This document shows positions 33,631 through 42,347 of a stretch of DNA of 64,000 bases, in pieces. The first letter of the stretch is position 1; each line of letters begins with the position of its first letter. Below the pieces are notes generated by a model. That model did not search any database and was not told the origin of the DNA. It saw only the letters and a list, made by a program, of their open reading frames with translations. The DNA is from Paraburkholderia sp041321145. Its GTDB lineage: Bacteria; Pseudomonadota; Gammaproteobacteria; Burkholderiales; Burkholderiaceae. Where the stretch lies: the NCBI RefSeq assembly GCF_041321145.1, contig NZ_JBGGWA010000001.1:62001-126000 (forward strand), in the 5' to 3' direction. Both the position numbers and the translations under genes were made by a program.

Positions 33631-34932
33631 TTAGCGTTGCGCGATCGGCTTCGCTTCACGCGGCGTATCGCCGATGAACAGCTGACGCGGACGACCAATC
33701 TTCTGTTCCGGATCGGCGATCATTTCGTTCCACTGTGCAATCCAGCCGACCGTACGTGCCATCGCGAAGATACACGTGAACATCGACGTCGGAATACCGA
33801 GCGCGCGCTGCACGATACCCGAGTAGAAGTCGACGTTCGGGTACAGCTTACGCGACACGAAGTATTCGTCTTCCAGAGCGATCTTTTCCAGAGCCATGGC
33901 CAGCTTGAACAGCGGGTCGTCATGCAGACCCAGCTCTTCGAGCACTTCGTGGCAGGTTTCACGCATCAGCTTGGCACGCGGATCGTAGTTCTTGTAGACG
34001 CGGTGACCGAAGCCCATCAGCTTCACGCCCGAGTTCTTGTCCTTCACCTGCTTGATGAACTCAGGAATGTTGTCGACCGAGCCGATTTCTTCCAGCATGT
34101 TCAGCGCGGCTTCGTTCGCACCACCGTGCGCCGGGCCCCACAGACAGGCGATACCCGCTGCGATACACGCGAACGGATTCGCGCCCGACGAACCGGCCAG
34201 ACGGACGGTCGAGGTCGAAGCATTCTGTTCGTGGTCGGCGTGCAGGATCAGGATGCGGTCCAGAGCGCGCACCAGCACGTCGTTGACTTTGTACTCTTCG
34301 CACGGGTTCGAGAACATCATGTGCATGAAGTTCGCGCTGTACGACAGGTCGTTCTTCGGGTACGCAAACGGCTGGCCGATGCTGTACTTGTACGCCATGG
34401 CGACCAGCGTGGGCAGCTTCGCGATCATGCGAATAGCCGACACTTCACGGTGACGCGGATTGTTGATGTCGAGCGAGTCGTGATAGAAGGCCGACAGCGC
34501 GCCGACTGCCGCGACCAGAATCGCCATCGGGTGCGCGTCGCGGCGGAAACCGCGGAAGAAGAAGTGCATCTGCTCGTGCACCATCGTGTGCTTCGTGACG
34601 GTGTTCACGAACTCTTCTTTCTGCTGCGCGTTCGGCAGTTCGCCCTTCAGCAGCAAATAGCAGGTTTCGAGGAAGTCGGCGTTTTCCGCGAGCTTGTCGA
34701 TCGGGTAGCCGCGGTACAGCAGCTCGCCCTTGTCGCCGTCGATGTAGGTGATCGCCGAATTGCAGGCCGCCGTCGACATGAAGCCCGGGTCGTACGTGAA
34801 CTTGCCGGTCTGGCCGTACAGTTTGCGGATGTCGATCACGTCTGGGCCGAGTGTGCCCTTGTAAATCGGCATTTCAACGCTCGGCGAATTGTCGCTGAAC
34901 GATAGCGTGGCTTTAACATCTGACGGGGTCAT
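33631..34932 (-). CDS. gltA: Citrate synthase (type II)
   Basis: 433-residue entry enzyme of the TCA cycle, condensing oxaloacetate and acetyl-CoA. Catalytic motifs: CLWGPAHGGANEAALNML and MGFGHRVYKNYDPRAKL (active-site His residues), plus MARTVGWIAQWNEM near the C terminus. The N-terminal region with DPGFMSTAACNSAITYIDGDKG is typical of the hexameric, NADH-sensitive Gram-negative form. FGHRVY separates it from the methylcitrate synthase at 42514, which has FGHPVY. It follows the sdh genes in the same direction with a 76-nt gap. Confidence 0.97.
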   Translation of the reverse strand: MTPSDVKATLSFSDNSPSVEMPIYKGTLGPDVIDIRKLYGQTGKFTYDPGFMSTAACNSAITYIDGDKGELLYRGYPIDKLAENADFLETCYLLLKGELPNAQQKEEFVNTVTKHTMVHEQMHFFFRGFRRDAHPMAILVAAVGALSAFYHDSLDINNPRHREVSAIRMIAKLPTLVAMAYKYSIGQPFAYPKNDLSYSANFMHMMFSNPCEEYKVNDVLVRALDRILILHADHEQNASTSTVRLAGSSGANPFACIAAGIACLWGPAHGGANEAALNMLEEIGSVDNIPEFIKQVKDKNSGVKLMGFGHRVYKNYDPRAKLMRETCHEVLEELGLHDDPLFKLAMALEKIALEDEYFVSRKLYPNVDFYSGIVQRALGIPTSMFTCIFAMARTVGWIAQWNEMIADPEQKIGRPRQLFIGDTPREAKPIAQR

Positions 34933-35008
34933 AGCACATCCTCAATCGAAGTATGGAAACAGGGTTTCGATATTTGCACGCCTGGAACAACGGACAAGCG
35001 AGCAGCGC

Positions 35009-35281
35009 TTAAGCGTTGCGCAGCAACTCCAGCACCCGGATCACATCCGGGTCGGCAAGGTCGCCTTCCGGTTCCTTGCGCGCGAGCAGCAAGTCCATCA
35101 GGTCGTTATCGCTCAGTTCGAGCAGGCGCGTGAGCGCGCCCACGTCCGCATCGCTGAGGTCATGCTCATATCGGCTGAAAAAACGATCAAAGATCAGATC
35201 GTTTTCCAGCAAGCCGCGCCGCGCGCGCCAGCGAAGGCGCGCGCGGCGAAGAGGGTCGGACTGATGCGAAGATTCTTGCAT
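35009..35281 (-). CDS. sdhE: Succinate dehydrogenase FAD assembly factor
   Basis: 90-residue helical protein that promotes covalent attachment of FAD to SdhA. The family signature RGLLENDLIFDRFF (RGxxE plus following residues, about 22-35) is intact. It starts 1 nt after the sdhB stop and precedes gltA, so its synthesis is coupled to the enzyme it matures. The start ATG 35281 gives the usual family length. Confidence 0.93.
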   Translation of the reverse strand: MQESSHQSDPLRRARLRWRARRGLLENDLIFDRFFSRYEHDLSDADVGALTRLLELSDNDLMDLLLARKEPEGDLADPDVIRVLELLRNA

Positions 35282-35282
35282 C

Positions 35283-35987
35283 TCAGACAGCGCGGCGAAC
35301 CATCAATTCCTTGATCTTGCCGATCGCCTTGGTCGGGTTCAGGCCCTTCGGGCAGACGTCGACGCAATTCATGATCGTATGGCAACGGAACAGACGGTAC
35401 GGATCTTCCAGGTTGTCGAGGCGTTCGCCGGTCGCTTCGTCGCGGCTATCTGCGATGAAACGATAGGCTTGCAACAGGCCGGCCGGGCCAACGAACTTGT
35501 CCGGATTCCACCAGAAGCTCGGGCACGAGGTCGAGCAGCTGGCGCACAGAATACATTCGTACAGGCCGTCGAGCTCGTCGCGTTCTTCCGGCGACTGCAG
35601 ACGTTCCTTTTCCGGCGGCGGCGTATCGTTGATCAGGTAAGGCTTGATCGAGTGATACTGGTTGAAGAACTGCGTGAAGTCGCAGATCAGGTCGCGCACG
35701 ACGGGCAGGCCCGGCAGCGGACGCAGCACGATCTTCTGCGGCAGGTCGTTCATGTTCTGCAAGCAGGCCAGACCGTTCTTGCCGTTGATGTTCATCGCGT
35801 CCGAACCACACACGCCTTCGCGGCACGAACGGCGGAACGACAAGGTTTCGTCGACCGCTTTCAGCTTCAGCAGCGCGTCGAGCAGCATGCGTTCGTGCGA
35901 GTCGATTTCGATCTCGTACGTTTGCATGCGCGGCGCTGCGTCCTTATCCGGATCGTAGCGGTAAATTTCAAATGTACGCTTAGCCAT
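35283..35987 (-). CDS. sdhB: Succinate dehydrogenase iron-sulfur subunit
   Basis: 234-residue Fe-S subunit that passes electrons from FAD to ubiquinone. All three cluster motifs are present: 2Fe-2S ligands in RRSCREGVCGSDAM with the fourth Cys in GKNGLACLQN, then CILCASCSTSCPSFWW and CHTIMNCVDVCPKGLNP for the 4Fe-4S and 3Fe-4S clusters. Start ATG 35987 begins MAKRTFEIYRYDPDKD. It lies 24 nt after sdhA within the sdhCDAB-sdhE-gltA block. Confidence 0.97.
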   Translation of the reverse strand: MAKRTFEIYRYDPDKDAAPRMQTYEIEIDSHERMLLDALLKLKAVDETLSFRRSCREGVCGSDAMNINGKNGLACLQNMNDLPQKIVLRPLPGLPVVRDLICDFTQFFNQYHSIKPYLINDTPPPEKERLQSPEERDELDGLYECILCASCSTSCPSFWWNPDKFVGPAGLLQAYRFIADSRDEATGERLDNLEDPYRLFRCHTIMNCVDVCPKGLNPTKAIGKIKELMVRRAV

Positions 35988-36011
35988 TTCTGAATTCCTT
36001 TGACTTGTGCC

Positions 36012-37787
36012 TTAGAAGGTACGCGCTTTCGGCGGCACCGATTCGACGGTCAGCGGCTGCATGTGAACCGGCTTGTAGTCGAGGCGGTCACCTTCGCTGA
36101 ACCACAGCGTATGGCGCAGCCAGTTTTCGTCGTCGCGAAGTTCGAAGTCGTTCTGTGCGTGCGCGCCGCGGCTTTCCTTGCGCGCTTCGGCGGAGACCAT
36201 CGTGGCGCGCGCCACTTCGATCAGGTTCGCCACTTCCAGCGCTTCGATGCGCGCCGTGTTGAACACCTTCGACTTATCCTTCAGATGGATGTTGTCGACC
36301 CGTTCAGCCACTTCGCGAATCTTCTGGACGCCTTCGGACAGCAGCGCCGACGTACGGAACACGCCTGCGTGAGCCTGCATGGTGGCGCGGATGTCGTTAG
36401 CGACAGATTGCGTGTATTCGCCCGACGAGGACTTGTCCAGCTTGTCCAGACGCGACAGCGCGAAGTCAGCAGCGTCGGCCGGCAGCGGCTTGTGCTCCTT
36501 GATTTCCCGCACGTGCTTGACGATATGGTTGCCGGCCGCGCGGCCGAACACCACCAGGTCGAGCAGCGAGTTCGTGCCCAGGCGGTTCGCGCCGTGCACG
36601 GACACGCACGAGCATTCGCCCACTGCGTAGAAACCGTTGACGACTTCTTCATGACCCTTCGACGTGCCAACGACCTGGCCGTTAATGCTCGTCGGGATAC
36701 CACCCATCTGATAGTGGATGGTCGGCACGACCGGGATCGGTTCCTTGATACAGTCGACATTCGCGAACTTCATGGCGATTTCGCGGATCGACGGCAGACG
36801 CTTCATGATCGTCTCGGCGCCGATGTGCGACAGGTCGAGCAGCACGTGATCCTTGTTCGGACCCACGCCACGGCCTTCCTTGATTTCCTGATCCATCGAA
36901 CGCGAAACGAAGTCGCGCGGCGCCAGATCCTTCAGCGTCGGTGCGTAGCGTTCCATGAAACGCTCGCCGTCCGAATTACGCAGAATGCCGCCTTCGCCAC
37001 GCACGCCTTCGGTAATCAGCACGCCCGCGCCGGCCACGCCGGTGGGGTGGAATTGCCAGAATTCCATGTCTTGCAGCGCGATGCCCGAACGCGCAGCCAT
37101 GCCGAGGCCGTCACCGGTGTTGATGAACGCATTCGTGGAGGCCGCGAAGATCCGGCCCGCACCGCCCGTAGCGAACAGCGTGGTCTTGCCTTCGAGGATG
37201 TAGACGTCGCCGGTTTCCATTTCCAGCGCGGTCACGCCGAGCACGTCGCCCTCAGCGTCGCGGATCAGATCCAGCGCCATCCATTCGACGAAGAACTGCG
37301 TCTTGGCCGCAACGTTCTGCTGGTACAGCGTGTGCAGCAGCGCGTGACCGGTACGGTCAGCCGCCGCGCAGGCGCGTTGCACCGGCTTTTCGCCGTAGTT
37401 CGCGGTATGGCCGCCGAACGGGCGTTGGTAAATCGTGCCGTCCGCATTGCGGTCGAACGGCATACCCATGTGTTCCAGTTCGTAGACAGCGTTCGGTGCT
37501 TCACGGCACATGAACTCGATCGCATCCTGGTCGCCGAGCCAGTCGGAACCCTTGATCGTGTCGTAGAAGTGATAGTGCCAATTGTCTTCGCTCATGTTGC
37601 CGAGCGAAGCGCCGATGCCGCCTTGGGCAGCGACCGTGTGCGAACGCGTCGGGAACACCTTGGACAGCACGCAAACCGACAGGCCGGCACGCGCGAGTTG
37701 CAGCGAAGCGCGCATCCCCGAGCCGCCTGCGCCGACGATGACCACGTCGAATTTGCGACGCGGCAGAGAATTCTTGATTGCAGCCAT
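36012..37787 (-). CDS. sdhA: Succinate dehydrogenase flavoprotein subunit
   Basis: 591-residue catalytic subunit oxidising succinate to fumarate. FDVVIVGAGGSGMRASLQLA is the FAD-binding Rossmann start; H50 in FPTRSHTVAAQGGIGA is the covalent FAD attachment site; HPTGVAGAGVLITEGVRGEG and the C-terminal helical domain follow as expected. ATG 37787 (MAAIKNSLPRRKFD) lies 4 nt after the sdhD stop; an upstream in-frame start would overlap sdhD. Works with SdhB, SdhC, SdhD in the inner membrane. Confidence 0.97.
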   Translation of the reverse strand: MAAIKNSLPRRKFDVVIVGAGGSGMRASLQLARAGLSVCVLSKVFPTRSHTVAAQGGIGASLGNMSEDNWHYHFYDTIKGSDWLGDQDAIEFMCREAPNAVYELEHMGMPFDRNADGTIYQRPFGGHTANYGEKPVQRACAAADRTGHALLHTLYQQNVAAKTQFFVEWMALDLIRDAEGDVLGVTALEMETGDVYILEGKTTLFATGGAGRIFAASTNAFINTGDGLGMAARSGIALQDMEFWQFHPTGVAGAGVLITEGVRGEGGILRNSDGERFMERYAPTLKDLAPRDFVSRSMDQEIKEGRGVGPNKDHVLLDLSHIGAETIMKRLPSIREIAMKFANVDCIKEPIPVVPTIHYQMGGIPTSINGQVVGTSKGHEEVVNGFYAVGECSCVSVHGANRLGTNSLLDLVVFGRAAGNHIVKHVREIKEHKPLPADAADFALSRLDKLDKSSSGEYTQSVANDIRATMQAHAGVFRTSALLSEGVQKIREVAERVDNIHLKDKSKVFNTARIEALEVANLIEVARATMVSAEARKESRGAHAQNDFELRDDENWLRHTLWFSEGDRLDYKPVHMQPLTVESVPPKARTF

Positions 37788-37791
37788 TCTT

Positions 37792-38160
37792 TTACACTCT
37801 CCAGAGAATCTGCGCAGCGTAGCCCGCACATGCGAGCAGCCAGACGATCGTCAGCGCTTGAAGAAACAGGCGCGTGCCAACGGGCTTCACATAGTCCATC
37901 CAGATGTCGCGGATACCAACCCACGCGTGATAGAACAGCGACAGCAGCGTGACAAACGTGGCGAGCTTCATCCATTGCGTCGCGAAGATCGACGCCCAAC
38001 CGTCATACGAGAAATCGCGCGCGCCGAAGAACCAGGCGAGCAGGATGACCGTGTAGACCGCCATGATGCAGGCGGTGATGCGCTGCGCGAGCCAGTCGCG
38101 CAGACCGTAATGCGCGCCGACAACAAGACGCTTCGGACCGATTCGGTTATTAGCTGCCAT
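37792..38160 (-). CDS. sdhD: Succinate dehydrogenase membrane anchor subunit
   Basis: 122-residue anchor with three helices (ITACIMAVYTVILLAWFFGA, LATFVTLLSLFYHAWVGIRD, ALTIVWLLACAGYAAQIL). H in FYHAWVGIRDIWMDYV is the likely heme b ligand, and DIWMDYVKP is the conserved quinone-site region. It starts 3 nt after the sdhC stop. N-terminal MAANNRIGPKRLVVGAHYGL is usual for beta-proteobacteria. Confidence 0.93.
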   Translation of the reverse strand: MAANNRIGPKRLVVGAHYGLRDWLAQRITACIMAVYTVILLAWFFGARDFSYDGWASIFATQWMKLATFVTLLSLFYHAWVGIRDIWMDYVKPVGTRLFLQALTIVWLLACAGYAAQILWRV

Positions 38161-38163
38161 TTT

Positions 38164-38577
38164 TTAGAATGCTCCGAACAGTTTTGCCGCGAATGCGATG
38201 GTGAGCAGCGACGACACGACGAGAACCACGATGGAGGTTTGCTTGCCACCTTCCTTGCTGACCGCGCGGTGCGTGTCCATCACCAGGTGACGGATGCCGG
38301 CGCAGAAGTGAAACAGGAAGGCCCACGCGAGAACGAGCGTGATGAGCTTGACGATGATGTTGGAGAGGAAGCCCTTGAACACTTCGAAACTGAGTTCGGA
38401 AGTCAGGCTCTGATCGAAGAGGTACAGCAGGAACGGAAGAAATACAAAAAGCAGCAAACCGCTTACGCGATGTAAGATCGACACACGCCCCGCTAGAGGG
38501 AGACGATACGCCGTCAATATCTGTCCGATACCGATGTTCCGGAATTCCGGCCTCGGTTTTTTTACGGCTTCAGCCAT
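38164..38577 (-). CDS. sdhC: Succinate dehydrogenase cytochrome b556 subunit
   Basis: 137-residue anchor subunit with three helices. Conserved SILHRVSGLLLFVFLPFLLY (quinone site Ser/Arg) and LFHFCAGIRHLVMDTHRAV (heme-binding His region) identify SdhC. First gene of the leftward sdhCDAB-sdhE-gltA transcript. The 157-nt gap to the gntR gene should hold its promoter; a TATAAA-like sequence is visible on the minus strand, but no good -35 could be assigned. Confidence 0.95.
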   Translation of the reverse strand: MAEAVKKPRPEFRNIGIGQILTAYRLPLAGRVSILHRVSGLLLFVFLPFLLYLFDQSLTSELSFEVFKGFLSNIIVKLITLVLAWAFLFHFCAGIRHLVMDTHRAVSKEGGKQTSIVVLVVSSLLTIAFAAKLFGAF

Positions 38578-38734
38578 GCTAGACCCCTACTATGTAGTCA
38601 CACTAATCCGCAATTTTAGCGCCTTTTTATATCGCGCTGCAGCGAAAACCACTACAGGTCCGTTACAGCACGCGCGATAAAGGCGCCTTCAAACAGGCGC
38701 GCGTGTGGGACGCCGCGCCTTCGTTCAGCCCGAT

Positions 38735-39535
38735 TCAGCTCAGATCGTTCTGATAGTAATACCCGGTCGTGACATACCAACCACGGCGCACCTCGACCGG
38801 CCGGTCCCCATATGTATAGGACACGCGCTCGACCGAAAGCAGCGGAAAACCCGCCGGCACATGCAGCAGATCGGCGACCGTTGGCTCAGCTGCAACCGCG
38901 CGGATCTTCTCCGTCGCGCGGATCATGCGCGTGCCGAATTCAGTCTCGAACATTGCGTAAAGGGGACCTTTATACTCCGACAGCCGCTCGAGCGTGAGCC
39001 CGCGGAACACCGCGCCGGGCAACCAGATTTCGTCGAGTACGGTGACTTCGCCGTCGAACTGCAGCAAGCGCTTGATCAGCACTACCGGATCGGCGGCCTT
39101 GAGATCGAGTTGCCGGGCGATGTCCGCCGATGCACGCAAGCGCCGGCATTCAAGCAGGTGGCTGACATGCGGATGTTCCGCGCCATCATCGGCCAGCAAT
39201 CTGAGGAAGCGAAACTGGGCGCGGTCTTCATTGTGCGTTGCAACGAAAGTGCCCTTGCCCTGGCGGCGCACCAGCAGGTTGTCGGCCGCAAGCTCGTCGA
39301 TCGCTTTGCGCACCGTCCCCTGGCTGACCTTGTATCTGGCCGCCAATTCGACTTCACTAGGAATGATCTCGCCCGGCCTCCATTCGCCGCTTTCGAGGCT
39401 CTGCGTAATCAAGCCCTTGATCTGCTGATACAAGGGGCTGAAAGTGGGCGACGTAGCGGGCGGGGCAGCGGATACACCCTCGCCCGTGGCCCCATGGCCG
39501 TTCGGATTCGCGGTGTTCGCCTGGTTGGAAGTCAT
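38735..39535 (-). CDS. GntR-family regulator with UTRA domain (HutC subfamily)
   Basis: 266-residue repressor-type regulator. After an Asn/Gly-rich tail (1-35) comes a winged HTH (about 40-110: IIPSEVELAARYKVSQGTVR, then KGTFVATHNED) and a C-terminal UTRA ligand-binding domain (about 120-260), where VVLIKRLLQFDGEVTVLDEI and ending VRRGWYVTTGYYYQNDL are typical. It lies between sdhC and mdh, pointing at a role in TCA gene control; ligand unknown. A perfect 20-bp palindrome 55 nt upstream of its start is the natural candidate operator. Gene start ATG 39535. Confidence 0.92.
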   Translation of the reverse strand: MTSNQANTANPNGHGATGEGVSAAPPATSPTFSPLYQQIKGLITQSLESGEWRPGEIIPSEVELAARYKVSQGTVRKAIDELAADNLLVRRQGKGTFVATHNEDRAQFRFLRLLADDGAEHPHVSHLLECRRLRASADIARQLDLKAADPVVLIKRLLQFDGEVTVLDEIWLPGAVFRGLTLERLSEYKGPLYAMFETEFGTRMIRATEKIRAVAAEPTVADLLHVPAGFPLLSVERVSYTYGDRPVEVRRGWYVTTGYYYQNDLS

Positions 39536-39590
39536 CCGCGCATTTCATCATAAAGGGACCGGCCGCGTCTAGGGTTTTCCCCGCAACAGA

Positions 39591-39610
39591 TATGTCTTAT
39601 ATAAGACATA
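39591..39610. promoter_or_regulatory. Perfect 20-bp palindrome, candidate GntR operator
   Basis: TATGTCTTATATAAGACATA is self-complementary throughout, with a core of the GTCTTAT-ATAAGAC type expected for HutC-subfamily dimers. It lies 55 nt before the gntR start and 9 nt before a -35 hexamer of a rightward promoter. Autoregulation of gntR and control of the rightward transcript are both possible. Confidence 0.75.
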
Positions 39611-39618
39611 AGATAATG

Positions 39619-39647
39619 TTGACTTTGTGTCTGACGACTCCTACACT
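39619..39647 (+). promoter_or_regulatory. Sigma70-like promoter toward mdh
   Basis: TTGACT (39619-39624), exactly 17 nt spacer, TACACT (39642-39647). Predicted start about 39654, so an mdh mRNA from here would have a leader of roughly 465 nt, or the promoter drives a separate RNA in the gap. The adjoining palindrome at 39591 suggests regulation. Confidence 0.5.
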
Positions 39648-39850
39648 CCTTGTCGAGCAAGGGTTTGCGGGCTTTTTGGCGGCTGTTTTGCACGATGCAA
39701 TGCAGCGCCGTAGCGCACCGGCAGCCACTCTGCGCCATGCAGTTCCCACGCAATCCAGGTTTCGATTCGCCGCCATTCGTTGGCCAGACGCTTGCCGAAA
39801 CGCGCTGTTTGCAGGAGCCCGCACCGTGCAGCGGCTACCCGGCGCAACAT
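39641..39850 (-). CDS. Hypothetical 69-residue Trp-rich protein
   Basis: Leftward open frame upstream of gntR with a good ribosome site (GGGAGTGGGAC just before ATG 39850). The product is Arg/Trp-rich: FGKRLANEWRRIETWIAWEL, then HGAEWLPVRYGAALHR. I do not recognise the family. For: ribosome site, protein-like composition, direction shared with gntR. Against: it overlaps the rightward promoter at 39619-39647 at its 3' end, and sits beside a GC-rich repeat. A rightward open frame across the same stretch looks worse (low complexity, no ribosome site). Confidence 0.35.
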   Translation of the reverse strand: MLRRVAAARCGLLQTARFGKRLANEWRRIETWIAWELHGAEWLPVRYGAALHRAKQPPKSPQTLARQGV

Positions 39851-39870
39851 GTCCCACTCCCGCCCTCTCA

Positions 39871-39941
39871 AGAAAACGCAGGGCCGCCCCACGTTTTCTT
39901 GCCCCCTCGGGGGGCTTGGCGCGAAGCGTCAAGTTGGGGGC
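39871..39941. repeat. Nested GC-rich palindromic repeat upstream of mdh
   Basis: AGAAAACG (39871-39878) pairs with CGTTTTCT (39892-39899); GCCCCCT/GGGGGGC lie at 39901-39915; TTGGCG...GCGTCAA follows; and TGCCCCC (39900-39906) can also pair with GGGGGCA (about 39935-39941). The pattern resembles GC-rich intergenic repeats of Burkholderiales. It lies within the long leader between the 39619 promoter and mdh. The remaining gap to mdh (39942-40118) has no gene I can support. Confidence 0.55.
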
Positions 39942-40118
39942 ACGCAGCAGTACAGGTTTCCGGCATGGCGGTCTTGCCGCAGCGCGCCGCACAGCCTCGG
40001 CACATTCCGAGGCCGTACGCGAACAGTGAATTCCGCCGTGTTTCACAACGCTTCGCTGAACGCGCATATAGAATGGCGTTTTCCCTAGCGTCTAACGCAT
40101 CGTCCTGGAGATTTCTCA

Positions 40119-41102
40119 ATGGCTAAGCCCGCAAAGCGCGTTGCCGTCACCGGCGCCGCAGGTCAAATCGCTTACTCCCTGCTGTTCCGCATCGCCAATG
40201 GCGACCTGCTCGGCAAGGATCAGCCGGTGGTCCTGCAACTGCTCGACCTGCCGCAAGCGCAAGGCGCCGTCAAAGGCGTCGTGATGGAACTGGATGATTG
40301 CGCATTCCCGCTGCTGTCGGGTGTCGTGATCACTGACGATCCGAAGGTCGCATTCAAGGATGCCGACGTTGCCCTGCTGGTCGGCGCACGTCCGCGTTCG
40401 AAAGGCATGGAGCGTAAAGACCTGCTGTCGGCAAACGCCGAAATCTTCACGGTTCAGGGCAAGGCGCTGAACGAAGTCGCCAGCCGCGACGTGAAGGTGC
40501 TGGTGGTCGGCAACCCGGCCAACACGAATGCCTACATCGCGATGAAGTCGGCGCCGGATCTGCCGAAGAAGAACTTCACCGCCATGCTGCGTCTGGACCA
40601 CAACCGCGCGCTGTCGCAACTGGCTGCCAAGTCGGGCAAGCCGGTCGCTTCGATTGAAAAACTGGCAGTGTGGGGCAACCACTCGCCGACCATGTACCCG
40701 GATTTCCGCGTTGCAACGGCTGATGGTCAAGATCTGACCAAGCTGATCAACGACGAAGAATGGAACCGCAACACGTTCATCCCGACCGTCGGCAAGCGCG
40801 GCGCGGCGATCATCGAAGCGCGTGGCTCGTCGTCGGCGGCTTCGGCAGCTAACGCTGCGATCGACCACGTGCGTGACTGGGTGCTCGGCACGAACGGCAA
40901 GTGGGTGACGATGGGTATCCCGTCGGACGGTTCGTACGGCATTCCGGAAGACATCGTCTACGGTGTGCCGGTTACGTGCGAAAACGGCGAGTACAAGCGT
41001 GTGGAAGGCCTGGCAATCGACGCGTTCTCTCGCGAAAAGATGGACGGCACGCTGAACGAGTTGCTCGAAGAGCGCGAAGGCGTTCAACACCTGCTCGGTT
41101 AA
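40119..41102 (+). CDS. mdh: Malate dehydrogenase
   Basis: 327-residue NAD-dependent enzyme of the TCA cycle (malate to oxaloacetate), of the cytosolic-like type II bacterial family. [19 protein letters not shown] is the NAD-binding loop, [16 protein letters not shown] and [14 protein letters not shown] carry the substrate-binding residues, and [13 protein letters not shown] the catalytic His near residue 188. The start ATG 40119 has GGAG about 10 nt upstream. It is divergent from gntR/sdh and followed by its own terminator. Confidence 0.97.
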
Positions 41103-41119
41103 ACACCTGATGCAGACGA

Positions 41120-41163
41120 AACCGGAACTCCAAAGCTTTATCGCGGCGGGTTCCGGTTTTTTA
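41120..41163 (+). terminator. Intrinsic terminator of mdh
   Basis: AAACCGGAAC (41120-41129) and GTTCCGGTTT (41151-41160) form a 10-bp stem, followed by T6 (41158-41163). It lies 18 nt after the mdh stop, so the downstream CitE-like operon needs its own promoter within about 41164-41330. Confidence 0.85.
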
Positions 41164-41330
41164 CGTGCGAATGCAGGTACGTCCCATGAAGTTGCGGTTC
41201 ACGTCGCAATTTGTCGTGCCAGTATTCGCCTCCGATTCGAACGCGCTTTGCGTCATGGCTTGCTGATCGCCGAGCAGAACGCGTCCGAATCCGATTTACT
41301 CACCCGACCAACAGAATCCTGACGCCGAAG

Positions 41331-42347
41331 ATGCGCGCCCTCACACCCGCCGAAGTGCTGTTTGACGGCGAAGTGCCGCCCGCTGTGCTGCCTGCCTGCG
41401 ATCACTACGCCGGCAGCGAGAAGCTGATGCTGAAATCGCTCGCGTTGCAGCAGCAACTCGGCGCAGTGTTCGATATCACGCTCGATTGTGAAGACGGCGC
41501 GCAGGTCGGCCGCGAAGCCGAACACGCGGAACTGGTCGCGTCGCTGCTGGGCAGCGAGCATGATTGCTTCGGCCGCGTCGGCGTGCGGATTCATGACTTC
41601 AATCATCCGCACTGGCGCGACGACGTCCGTCTCATTCTGCGCGCGGCAAAGCGGACGCCCGCTTTCATCACCCTGCCGAAAATCCGCAACGTCCCCGATG
41701 CCGCCGAAATGGCCGCGTTCATCGAAGCGACGCGGCGTGAGCTCGGCATTGCGCAGCCGGTGCCGGTGCAACTGCTGGTCGAAACGCATGGCGCGTTGAC
41801 GCGTGTGTTCGATCTGGCCGCGCTCCCCGGCGTCGAGGCGCTGAGCTTTGGCCTGATGGACTTCGTATCCGCGCACGATGGCGCGATTCCCGACACCGCC
41901 ATGCGTTCGCCCGGCCAGTTCGATCATCCGCTGGTGCGGCGCGCGAAACTTGAGATTTCGGCAGCCTGCCATGCGTATGGCAAGGTGCCGTCGCATAACG
42001 TCAGCACCGAAGTGCGCGACATGAGCGTGGTGGCAAACGACGCCGCCCGCGCCCGCAACGAGTTCGGCTACACGCGCATGTGGAGCATCCATCCGGCGCA
42101 GATCGAAGCGATCGTCGCTGCATTTGCACCGCGCGACGAAGAAATCGTCACCGCCACCGAAATTCTGCTGGCCGCGCAGTCTGCGCAATGGGGACCCACG
42201 CGTTATCACAACACGCTGCACGACCGGGCAAGCTATCGCTATTACTGGTCAGTGCTGCGTCGCGCGCAATCCACGGGTCGCGCCGTCCCGCAAGACGCCG
42301 CGCCGCTCTTCACGAAAGTGGGCGCTAACGGGCAAGCCGCATCATGA
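41331..42347 (+). CDS. HpcH/HpaI aldolase / citrate lyase beta-like (CitE-like) protein
   Basis: 338-residue TIM-barrel lyase family protein. TLDCEDGAQVGREAEHAELV carries the CitE-type acidic metal/substrate site, VGVRIHDFNHPHW and FITLPKIRNVPDAAEM follow, VQLLVETHGALTRVFDLAAL contains the second Glu, and SFGLMDFVSAHDG the third. Related proteins cleave citramalyl- or malyl-CoA; substrate here is unknown. No citrate lyase alpha/gamma genes adjoin it, so it is unlikely to be true CitE. ATG 41331 starts MRALTPAEVLFDG; an earlier in-frame start lies in non-conserved sequence. It leads a rightward operon with methylcitrate synthase, PrpD and aconitase. Confidence 0.82.
   Translation: MRALTPAEVLFDGEVPPAVLPACDHYAGSEKLMLKSLALQQQLGAVFDITLDCEDGAQVGREAEHAELVASLLGSEHDCFGRVGVRIHDFNHPHWRDDVRLILRAAKRTPAFITLPKIRNVPDAAEMAAFIEATRRELGIAQPVPVQLLVETHGALTRVFDLAALPGVEALSFGLMDFVSAHDGAIPDTAMRSPGQFDHPLVRRAKLEISAACHAYGKVPSHNVSTEVRDMSVVANDAARARNEFGYTRMWSIHPAQIEAIVAAFAPRDEEIVTATEILLAAQSAQWGPTRYHNTLHDRASYRYYWSVLRRAQSTGRAVPQDAAPLFTKVGANGQAAS

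Noticed and set aside
38578..38734. CTAC-TAT-GTAG partial palindrome upstream of sdhC as a second GntR site
   Set aside because: Only 4-bp arms and no resemblance to the 20-bp palindrome at 39591; expected by chance.
39650..40126. Rightward 158-codon frame overlapping the mdh start
   Set aside because: Pro/Arg/Ser-rich, runs through palindromic repeats and out of frame into mdh; no ribosome site.
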